Origin: an uncultured Solirubrobacterales bacterium
GTDB taxonomy: Bacteria; Actinomycetota; Thermoleophilia; Solirubrobacterales; 70-9
Direction of reading: 5' to 3'
Assembly: GCA_937910825.1 (NCBI GenBank)
Contig: CALEMO010000045.1
Coordinates: 1-10,856, forward strand
Length of the DNA: 10,856 bases
Positions 1 to 5,895 of the stretch are shown piece after piece. The translations under genes were made by a program, and so were the position numbers. The first letter of the stretch is position 1. The number at the start of each line of letters is the position of its first letter. The notes beneath the pieces are model-generated. The model was given only the letters and a program-made list of their open reading frames with translations, ran no database searches and was not told where the DNA came from.

Positions 1-680
1 AGTCGCTCAAGCAGGCGGGAATCCTGATCCTGGGTTCGACCATGGTCATCTTCGGCCTGGTCTTCACGATCGGCCTGACCTGTGGCATCGAAGGTGCGTA
101 CTTCAACCGCTCGGTCGGTGCTCCCGCATATGCGGGCGTTTTCGCCGCCTGGTGTGACCTGCGTGAGGCGATCCCTTATGCCTTCGGCTACATGATGGCG
201 GCCAAGGTCGGTACCGGAATCGTCGCCGAGCTCGGCGCGATGCGGATCTCCGACGAAATCGACGCCCTCGAAGTGATGGGCGTGCCGCCAGTCACCTTCC
301 TCGCCGCGACCCGCCTGCTCGGCGCCTGGATGACCCTGCCTTTCATGTACATGGCGGCGATCGGCGTCGGCTTCCTCGCCTCCTACATCGCGGTAGTCGA
401 GCAGATCGGCGACGTTTCTTCCGGTGGCTACCTGTTGATTTTCTGGGCGTTCCAGAACCCGCCCGACCTACTCTTTTCAGTGATCAAAGCCATGACCATG
501 GCGACCGCGATCGTGCTCGTGGGCTGCTACTACGGTTATACGGCTTCGGGGGGACCGGTCGGCGTGGGAACTGCCACGGCCAAATCCATGGTTCTCAATA
601 TTGTCTTAGTTCACATCATCGGAATGTTGGGGACCCTGGTTTTCTGGGGCGCCAACCCGCGAGCACCGATAGGAGGGTGA
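1..680 (+). CDS. MlaE/YrbE-family ABC transporter permease (5' partial)
   Basis: This is the integral-membrane permease of an Mla/Mce-type lipid ABC transporter, which moves phospholipids, sterols or other hydrophobic substrates across the envelope together with an MlaF ATPase. The frame is open from base 3 to the TGA at 678-680, giving 225 residues. The family is usually about 255-265 residues, so roughly 30-40 N-terminal residues lie upstream of the window; the ATG at 42 is internal. The family signature ELGAMRISDEIDALEVMGV lies at about residues 76-94 of the fragment, preceded by the REAIPYAFGYMMAAKVGTGI segment. Several hydrophobic membrane segments follow, the last ending in a short Pro/Gly-rich tail. 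The Shine-Dalgarno of the next gene overlaps the end of this one, so the two are co-transcribed. No MCE substrate-binding protein is seen in the window; one could lie upstream. Family assignment is firm, substrate unknown. Confidence 0.95.
   Translation, partial: SLKQAGILILGSTMVIFGLVFTIGLTCGIEGAYFNRSVGAPAYAGVFAAWCDLREAIPYAFGYMMAAKVGTGIVAELGAMRISDEIDALEVMGVPPVTFLAATRLLGAWMTLPFMYMAAIGVGFLASYIAVVEQIGDVSSGGYLLIFWAFQNPPDLLFSVIKAMTMATAIVLVGCYYGYTASGGPVGVGTATAKSMVLNIVLVHIIGMLGTLVFWGANPRAPIGG
671..677 (+). promoter_or_regulatory. Shine-Dalgarno that fixes a TTG start
   Basis: AGGAGGG sits 7 bases upstream of the TTG at 685 and overlaps the end of the permease gene. This near-perfect ribosome binding site supports TTG 685 as the real start of the ATPase, so its long acidic N-terminus is likely translated. 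Confidence 0.8.
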
Positions 681-684
681 CGAC

Positions 685-1752
685 TTGAGCCAGCAAGACG
701 ATTCCAGTCAGGAACAGCCGATCAACGGTCCCGGCAACGAAGGGGGCGAGTCACCTGAGGTCGAGGCAGCGGAAGAGAACGTCGGCGTGGCTTCCGAGCT
801 CGCCAGTGAGCTCGAGGCCGAAGACGAAACTGCTGCTGCCGGTGCGGCGGTGATCAACGAGCCGCCTCCATCCGAAGGCAGTGAATTCGTCGCTGAAGAC
901 GGTGCTGTGCTTTTCCGGGATTTCGTCCTGCCGGGAGTCCACCCGGGCGATAACGACCCTTACAAGTGGCATACGGGTAAGAAGGACGACACCGGTGGCA
1001 CCCCGGCGATCGAGATCAAGGACGTGGTCAAGCAGTTCGGCCGCGCCAGGATCCTCAACGGCCTCAGCCTCGACCTTCCCGACGACCAGATCTCGATGGT
1101 GCTCGGCCCCTCGGGCACCGGCAAGAGCGTGCTGATCAAGCACATCGTCGGCCTGCTCTACCCCGACTCGGGAGACGTCATCGTCAAGGGCGATTCGGTG
1201 CCCGACCTGAGCGACGATGACCTGTTCGACATGCGCAAGAAGTTCGGCCTGCTTTTCCAGGACGGAGCGCTGTTCGGATCGATGAACATTTTCGACAACG
1301 TAGCTTTCCCTCTGCGCCAGCACACCGACAAGGCTGAGGCGGAGATCGAAGACATCTGTGCCCAGCGTCTCAGTGAAGTCGGCCTCGGCGAGGCCCACTA
1401 CAAGATGCCGAATGAGCTTTCCGGTGGCATGCGTAAACGCGCCGGCTTCGCCCGGGCGCTCGTGCTCGACCCCGAAATCGTGATGTTCGACGAACCGGAT
1501 TCGGGTCTCGACCCGGTCCGCACGGCCCTCCTCTGCGAGCTGATCAAGGAAGTTCACGCAGAGAGTGGAGGCTGTTATCTGGTGATCAGCCACGACCTTG
1601 GCACCGCCCGTCGCATCGCCGACTTCATTGCGGTTCTCTGGAAGGGCAAGATCGTCGAGAGCGGACCCAAAGAAAGGCTTTTCGAGTCAGAGAATGAGTT
1701 CGTTCATCAGTTCCTGCGGGCTGACGTAACCGGCCCGCTGGCGATGGATTGA
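685..1752 (+). CDS. MlaF-type ABC ATPase with acidic N-terminal extension
   Basis: This is the cytoplasmic ATPase expected to power the upstream MlaE-type permease. The 355-residue product has Walker A GPSGTGKS (141-148), Q-loop Gln192, signature LSGGM (245-249), Walker B VMFDE (266-270) and H-loop His303, all intact. The stretch MFDEPDSGLDPV is typical of the MlaF/Mkl branch. The ATPase domain begins near residue 107. Residues 1-70 are a low-complexity, Glu/Asp/Ala/Ser-rich and probably disordered tail, followed by a short hydrophobic patch (GAVLFRDFVLPG, 73-84). MlaF proteins are usually about 250-280 residues, so this one is about 80-100 longer. The start is TTG with a strong SD. The stop overlaps the TTG of the next gene in TTGA, indicating translational coupling. 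The ATPase call is firm; the role of the extension is unknown. Confidence 0.95.
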   Translation: MSQQDDSSQEQPINGPGNEGGESPEVEAAEENVGVASELASELEAEDETAAAGAAVINEPPPSEGSEFVAEDGAVLFRDFVLPGVHPGDNDPYKWHTGKKDDTGGTPAIEIKDVVKQFGRARILNGLSLDLPDDQISMVLGPSGTGKSVLIKHIVGLLYPDSGDVIVKGDSVPDLSDDDLFDMRKKFGLLFQDGALFGSMNIFDNVAFPLRQHTDKAEAEIEDICAQRLSEVGLGEAHYKMPNELSGGMRKRAGFARALVLDPEIVMFDEPDSGLDPVRTALLCELIKEVHAESGGCYLVISHDLGTARRIADFIAVLWKGKIVESGPKERLFESENEFVHQFLRADVTGPLAMD

Positions 1753-4232
1753 GCCGGAGAACTCGGGGGGATTTCTTTGGAGCCGCCGCCGCCGGAATAG
1801 CCCGGCGGCCCTGGTTCTCTCTCGGCCCCGGTCTGCTGATCGCCCTGGTGGCCGTGGTTGCGGCCACGGGTATGGACACCCAGAAGGTCACCGACGCGAT
1901 CTTCGACCGCAACTCTGACGCCTATGTGAATACCAGCCGTGCTGATCGCGACTTCGGGGATGACCCCGTGGTGATCGTGGCCGACGGCGACCTCGACCGG
2001 ATCCTCGACTCGGGAAATATCGAGCGGCTGAACGTGCTCGAGCAATGCGTCGCCGGCGGAATCAGCCGTGGCCGTGGCGAGCTTTTCAAGATCTGCGAGC
2101 GCATCAACGAGATCGATCCGGTTGAAGTTACCACCGGCCCCGCCACCTTCCTCGGCCGGGCAGTGAACGGCATCACTTCAGTCTACGAGCGGCAACTCAA
2201 GCGCCTTCAGGACCTGCCGCAAGGCACGGCTCGCGCTGCCCGGGTGAATCAGGAAGTGCTGGCCCTGGCGGCCCAGATCGTCTCCCGTTACGGCCTGACC
2301 TCGTTGCCGAGTCTCGACGACCCGGCATTCATTAGCCAGGTCGTCTACGGAGACGGCGGATCGAGGGCCGGCCCCAAGCCGCGGCTCTCCTACCTGTTCC
2401 CGAATTCACATTCGGCGCAGGTCGTGATCCGGCTGAAAAGCGATCTGAGCGACGGGCAGCGCTCGGAAACGATCAACCTGATCAAGCAGGCCGCTGCCGA
2501 CGAGTCGACCCGCCTGAAGGGGGCGCAGTACATAGTCTCGGGCTCGCCGGTGGTTTTCGAGGGGCTTTCTGAGGCACTTCAGCGCGGCGTGCTGCTGCTT
2601 GCGATCGTCGCCCTGTTGCTGATGTCGATCGCTCTGGCTCTTGTATTCGGTTCGGTCTGGAGGCTGCTGCCACTGCTTCTGGCGCTGGCTGCCATAGCCG
2701 TATTCTTCGGGTTGCTCAGGGTCTTCGGTGGCTCCTTCTCGCTGGCCTCTCTGGGGGTCGCGCCGATCCTGATCGGGCTCACGGTGGATTATGCGGTGCA
2801 GATCCAGGCCCGCTTCGATGAAGCCGACCACCAGCTCTCGCCATCAGAAGGGGCACGCATCGCAGCCCGCGGTGGCGTGCCGATGATCGCCGCGGCCTGC
2901 CTCGCCAGCGCGGTCGGATTCGCATCGCTGATCGTCTCCCCGGTGCCGCTGATCTCGGAATTCGGTGTGCTGCTCGCCGCCGGAGTGCTGACCTGCCTGT
3001 CGGTTGTTTTCGTGCTCGGCTTCGCCGCGCTGTCACTGCGCGGCCCCGGCCTCTGGCGGCCGGTCGTGTCGGAGCGTTTTCGCGTTTTCGCGAGCCTGCG
3101 CCACGGCGTCAAGTCGATCCTGGCCCTGGCCCTGGTGGCTCCGGGAAGGGTCCTGCTGATCAGCGCGCTGATCGCGGCCTGCGGCTGGGCGGCCGGCACT
3201 CAGGGCCGGCCGGCGACAGAGATCGGCCAGTTGCTGCCGTCGCGGACAGATGCGGCCCGTGACCTCGACCGGGTTCAGGAGGTCACCGGAACCGACGGTG
3301 AGATCGATCTGATCGTGCGCGCCGATGATGTGACCGACCCGGAGGTGGTCGCCTGGATGGACGAGGTCCGAACCAGCGCTCTTGCCAGGGCCGGCTACCG
3401 AGCCGATGATCCGAGCTGCGTTGACGCACAGCTTTGTCCCGGGCCGGCGATCACCGACTTCGTCGGTGACGGCGGCGGCATGAACGCCGCTCAGATCAGG
3501 AGCGGCCTGAAGAACCTGCCGCTGAACGAGCGCCAGGCGATAATCGGCGGCGGGCTGGTTGAGGATGGCGCGCCGGTGGTGACCAAGATTCCGTTCGCGA
3601 TTCGCGCCGGATCGGTCGATCGCCAACGCCAGGTGATTGACGACATCGAGGCCGCGATCGACGGGTCGCGGCGTGGCCAGGGGCCTCCGGAGGGGACCAG
3701 CGTGGAGCTCACCGGACTGCCGGTCGTGATCACTACGACGGTGGAAGACCTCGCCGATTCCAGGTACCTGCTGATCGGCCTGGCTCTGCTCGGCGTCGGG
3801 CTGACCCTGCTTCTGGTCTACCGCTCGATCCGTCGCGCCCTGGTACCGCTGGTTCCGATCGTGGTTGCCGGGGGCTGGTCGGCACTGATCGTGGCGACTT
3901 TCGACATTGCGCTGAACCCGCTATCGGCTGTGCTCGCCGTCCTGGTCATCGCGATCGCGACTGAATTCTCGGTGATCCTGACCGGGCGCTACTTCCAGGA
4001 ACGCGAGCTTGGTTCGAGTACGGCCGAAGCGTTGCGCTTCACCTACGGTCGCACCGGAATGGCGATCGCCGCATCGGCGATCACCGCAATCGCCGGCTTT
4101 GCCGCTCTGATAACCAGCGACGTCCAGATGCTGAGGGATTTCGGCCTGGTCGCTGTGGTTGATCTCGGCGTCGCCCTGCTGGGCGTTTCGGTCGTGCTGC
4201 CCGCCGTGCTCGCCTGGCAGGAGGACCGGTGA
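1749..4232 (+). CDS. MMPL/RND-superfamily (HAE3-like) transporter
   Basis: This 827-residue polytopic membrane protein has the duplicated RND layout. There is one N-terminal membrane segment (about 23-40), a large extracytoplasmic loop (about 41-278), a membrane bundle (about 279-430), a further segment (about 466-482), a second loop (about 483-672) and a C-terminal bundle (about 673-822). The first half has the proton-relay motif GLTVDYAVQIQARF with Asp347-Tyr348. The equivalent second-half site reads ATEFSVILTGRY, with Glu739-Phe740. Each loop has two cysteines (100/116 and 557/563) that could form disulfides. MMPL proteins export or flip lipids such as mycolate precursors and hopanoids, driven by protons. 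The TTG start lies inside TTGA over the ATPase stop and has no clear SD, so translation is probably coupled. Substrate unknown; coupling to the Mla-type transporter is inferred from the operon. Confidence 0.93.
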   Translation: MSRRTRGDFFGAAAAGIARRPWFSLGPGLLIALVAVVAATGMDTQKVTDAIFDRNSDAYVNTSRADRDFGDDPVVIVADGDLDRILDSGNIERLNVLEQCVAGGISRGRGELFKICERINEIDPVEVTTGPATFLGRAVNGITSVYERQLKRLQDLPQGTARAARVNQEVLALAAQIVSRYGLTSLPSLDDPAFISQVVYGDGGSRAGPKPRLSYLFPNSHSAQVVIRLKSDLSDGQRSETINLIKQAAADESTRLKGAQYIVSGSPVVFEGLSEALQRGVLLLAIVALLLMSIALALVFGSVWRLLPLLLALAAIAVFFGLLRVFGGSFSLASLGVAPILIGLTVDYAVQIQARFDEADHQLSPSEGARIAARGGVPMIAAACLASAVGFASLIVSPVPLISEFGVLLAAGVLTCLSVVFVLGFAALSLRGPGLWRPVVSERFRVFASLRHGVKSILALALVAPGRVLLISALIAACGWAAGTQGRPATEIGQLLPSRTDAARDLDRVQEVTGTDGEIDLIVRADDVTDPEVVAWMDEVRTSALARAGYRADDPSCVDAQLCPGPAITDFVGDGGGMNAAQIRSGLKNLPLNERQAIIGGGLVEDGAPVVTKIPFAIRAGSVDRQRQVIDDIEAAIDGSRRGQGPPEGTSVELTGLPVVITTTVEDLADSRYLLIGLALLGVGLTLLLVYRSIRRALVPLVPIVVAGGWSALIVATFDIALNPLSAVLAVLVIAIATEFSVILTGRYFQERELGSSTAEALRFTYGRTGMAIAASAITAIAGFAALITSDVQMLRDFGLVAVVDLGVALLGVSVVLPAVLAWQEDR
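4219..4224 (+). promoter_or_regulatory. Shine-Dalgarno for the redoxin gene
   Basis: AGGAGG lies within the last codons of the MMPL gene, 4 bases before the GTG at 4229. It supports the GTG start and independent re-initiation in addition to the GTGA overlap. Confidence 0.7.
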
Positions 4233-4891
4233 AAGACGAGCCGGACTCCGAGGGGCCGGACCCCGAACGGCGGGCCAAGCCTTTCAACTACAGCGTAGTG
4301 GTCGGGATCGTTTTTGTTCTGGTCATCGCCGTGGCCGCCATAAACGCGCTCAGGACCACGGACTCGGGAACGGTCGGCCTCGGTGACGTGCTGCTGGGGG
4401 AGAAAGTCAAGCCGTTCGCGGTGCCGATCGCGACATCGCACCTTGAAGGTGATGCGAACGTCGACCCCAAGCAGGCCTGCTTGGTTGAAGGGCGAGGGGT
4501 CTTGCGAATCTGTGACTACTTCGACCGGCCGCTGGTCATGTCCTGGTGGTTCACCAAGGGGGCCTCCGGTTGTATCGCCCAGCAGGACATATTCGACGAC
4601 GTCGCCGCCAAGTACAAGGACAGGGCCGGCTTCGTTTCGATCAACGTCCGAGATAGCCGCGACCGCCTTCGGCAGTTGATCGAGGAGCACGACTGGAAAG
4701 TGAAAGTGGGCCACGACGCGGACGGCGCCGCGTCGAATATTTACCGGATCGGCGGCTGCCCGACCTTTCTGTTCGTCAGGCCGGGTGGTGTGCTCGAGCA
4801 CGCGGAAATTGGCGACCGCTCGTTCGAAGAGCTTGATTCACAGGTACGCTCCTTCCTGAATTCGGATGGCAAAAAAGTCAAAACGGGTTAA
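4229..4891 (+). CDS. Membrane-anchored thioredoxin-fold (redoxin-like) protein
   Basis: The 220-residue product has a charged cytoplasmic N-terminus (1-20), one membrane segment (about 22-41) and an extracytoplasmic thioredoxin-like domain (about 55-212). The strand VMSWWF is followed by GASGC (111-115), where TlpA/ResA proteins would have WCxxC. The cis-Pro loop is GGCPTFLFVRPGG (175-187), with Cys177 directly before the cis-proline. Only one cysteine (115) remains at the active-site helix, in a context closer to one-Cys peroxiredoxins than to disulfide reductases. Cys84 and Cys95 form another possible pair. It could be a peroxiredoxin-like thiol protein, a disulfide-handling factor for the cysteines in the MMPL loops, or a chaperone-like module. 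The GTG start overlaps the MMPL stop, so it belongs to the operon. The fold is fairly sure; the reaction is not. Confidence 0.8.
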   Translation: MKDEPDSEGPDPERRAKPFNYSVVVGIVFVLVIAVAAINALRTTDSGTVGLGDVLLGEKVKPFAVPIATSHLEGDANVDPKQACLVEGRGVLRICDYFDRPLVMSWWFTKGASGCIAQQDIFDDVAAKYKDRAGFVSINVRDSRDRLRQLIEEHDWKVKVGHDADGAASNIYRIGGCPTFLFVRPGGVLEHAEIGDRSFEELDSQVRSFLNSDGKKVKTG

Positions 4892-5270
4892 TCCCGGGAC
4901 AAAGATTGAAGTACCGCCCGCTCCCTGGGGGTCTTTCCCTCTGGTCGAGCTCGCTGTGCTGGCCGGACTGATCCTGATCGCCCTGGGGGCAATCACCAGC
5001 AACCCGACCCAGCTCGTGATCGGTCTCGGGCTTGGTTCGCTCGGCGGCCTCGAAGTATCGATTCGCGAGCATTTCGCCGGCTACCGCTCACATACCACCC
5101 TGCTTGCGGGGGTGGTCTTCGTGGTGGCGACTGCGGTGGCCGCCTTCGTTGCCGAACTAGTGCTCTGGGTCTGCCTGGCCACCGGTATCGCTTTCGGTGT
5201 CGTCGCCTGGATATTGATCAGACGGGCCTTCGAAAAGGCTTCCGGCGGTCTGACCTACAAGCTGCGCTGA
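4866..5270 (+). CDS. Small multi-pass membrane protein, unknown function
   Basis: I do not recognise a named family. The 134-residue product starts with a basic stretch (MAKKSKR), followed by about four hydrophobic segments (roughly 27-43, 49-64, 78-97 and 99-119) and a basic C-terminus. Between the second and third segments is a polar loop, EVSIREHFAGYRSHT (63-77), the most distinctive part. The ATG start lies 26 bases inside the redoxin gene and lacks a good SD. No other in-frame start is available before the first membrane segment, so coupled translation is likely. As the last gene of the operon it is probably an accessory subunit of the envelope transport system, but this is inference from position only. 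Confidence 0.75.
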   Translation: MAKKSKRVNPGTKIEVPPAPWGSFPLVELAVLAGLILIALGAITSNPTQLVIGLGLGSLGGLEVSIREHFAGYRSHTTLLAGVVFVVATAVAAFVAELVLWVCLATGIAFGVVAWILIRRAFEKASGGLTYKLR

Positions 5271-5282
5271 GCGACCAGACGA

Positions 5283-5306
5283 CGGCCCCGGCATCTGCCG
5301 GAACCG
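5283..5306. terminator. Possible hairpin between convergent genes
   Basis: An inner stem CCGGC/GCCGG (5288-5292 with 5297-5301) has a 4-base loop and is extended by CGG/CCG (5283-5285 with 5304-5306) across a 2x2 internal loop. It lies 12 bases after the stop of the small membrane protein and about 34 bases from the stop of the convergent mIHF gene. There is no T-run, so it is only a weak candidate for a terminator or an RNA 3' end stabiliser. Confidence 0.35.
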
Positions 5307-5340
5307 ACGTCCTGCTGACTCGCTCCAGTCCCCCGGGTCG

Positions 5341-5679
5341 CTAGTGGGGGCGGAGCTGGCCGACCAAGAGCATGCGTTGGCGCTCGGTCAAAGTATCGAG
5401 GCGTTTGTTCTCGCTAAGTCCGACTGAAGCGAGAAGTTTCCGGGTCCGGGTGCGGCCCCATCTGGACTGGCTGCGAAGCAGCTCAGAGAGGGTCATGCTC
5501 TCGGTTTGCCACGGACATTCTGAAATGACTTTGGTAATCGGAAGCTCGCCACTTGCGATTGAGCGCTTCAGTGCCGCTCGGGCCAAACGAACCCTGTTCG
5601 CCCTCTCCAGAGCCTGCAGATGCTGTGGGACGCCGGGGCTGACTGTCGAGTCTGAAGCGGCAGTGGCAATAGATTCCAC
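5341..5679 (-). CDS. mihF: Actinobacterial integration host factor (mIHF) family protein
   Basis: The 112-residue product matches the mycobacterial/streptomycete IHF family, small nucleoid proteins unrelated to E. coli IHF that bind and bend DNA. Two conserved blocks align by eye. A basic N-terminal helix, ALERANRVRLARAALKRSI (23-41), corresponds to the family's Ala/Arg-rich helix. A C-terminal block, from LSELLRSQSRWGRTRTRKLL to LTERQRMLL, corresponds to the helix-two-turn-helix region. The canonical GVGKVRA turn is replaced here by RWGRTRTR, which is more basic. An N-terminal tail of about 17 residues precedes the core. The GTG start has a strong SD (AGGGAGGA, 6-base spacer). Canonical mihF sits beside gmk; that context is absent, so this may be a paralogue. 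By hand count about two thirds of its third codon positions are G or C, lower than samples from neighbouring genes (about four fifths). Confidence 0.88.
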   Translation of the reverse strand: MESIATAASDSTVSPGVPQHLQALERANRVRLARAALKRSIASGELPITKVISECPWQTESMTLSELLRSQSRWGRTRTRKLLASVGLSENKRLDTLTERQRMLLVGQLRPH

Positions 5680-5685
5680 GGGCTG

Positions 5686-5693
5686 TCCTCCCT
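5686..5693 (-). promoter_or_regulatory. Shine-Dalgarno for the mIHF gene
   Basis: On the minus strand AGGGAGGA stands 6 bases before the GTG at 5679-5677. It decides in favour of this GTG as start codon. Confidence 0.75.
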
Positions 5694-5772
5694 TCCTAGG
5701 ATCGATCGTTGTTTACTGGCTGGGATCGAACCATTTCCGCGAAAGCAGCTTCCACGGGGTCCTATCCCTTTT

Positions 5773-5805
5773 CGTCCGGACTCTCTCCATGAGTGGTTTC
5801 GGACG
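5773..5805 (-). other. Inverted repeat in the mIHF leader
   Basis: CGTCCG (5773-5778) pairs with CGGACG (5800-5805). Inside, ACTC (5780-5783) pairs with GAGT (5791-5794), leaving a 7-base loop. In the minus-strand transcript this would be a bulged hairpin just downstream of the proposed promoter and about 94 bases before the start codon. It could be a leader structure, or alternatively a transcription stop for read-through from the upstream synthase gene, though no T-run follows it on that strand. Confidence 0.35.
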
Positions 5806-5813
5806 TTGAAAAC

Positions 5814-5842
5814 AACCTATGCGCTGGCTCCTCGCAGGTCAA
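5814..5842 (-). promoter_or_regulatory. Candidate sigma70-type promoter for the mIHF gene
   Basis: On the minus strand TTGACC (5842-5837, five of six consensus -35 bases) is followed, after exactly 17 bases, by TAGGTT (5819-5814), which fits the actinobacterial -10 pattern TANNNT. Transcription would begin near 5807, giving a leader of roughly 130 bases. The rest of the gap 5680-5895 shows no ORF or RNA gene that I can support. Confidence 0.5.
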
Positions 5843-5895
5843 TGGCCAATCGAGCAAAAGGTCGCTAAGAGCAGGATATAAATTCAGCCGACTGG

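Noticed and set aside
751..1593. A 280-codon open frame on the minus strand opposite the MlaF ATPase
   Set aside because: The opposite strand encodes an ATPase with all motifs intact; the antisense frame has no recognisable domain and is a by-product of high GC3.
4043..4801. A 252-codon minus-strand open frame across the MMPL/redoxin junction
   Set aside because: It spans two well-supported plus-strand genes and its translation is low-complexity, with no domain.
5722..5732. GGTTCGATCCC on the minus strand, resembling a tRNA T-arm
   Set aside because: Only about three stem pairs form around the loop, and no acceptor, D or anticodon arm can be found nearby.
5372..5809. A plus-strand open frame over the mIHF gene
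   Set aside because: The minus-strand reading matches the mIHF family and has a strong SD; the plus reading resembles nothing known.
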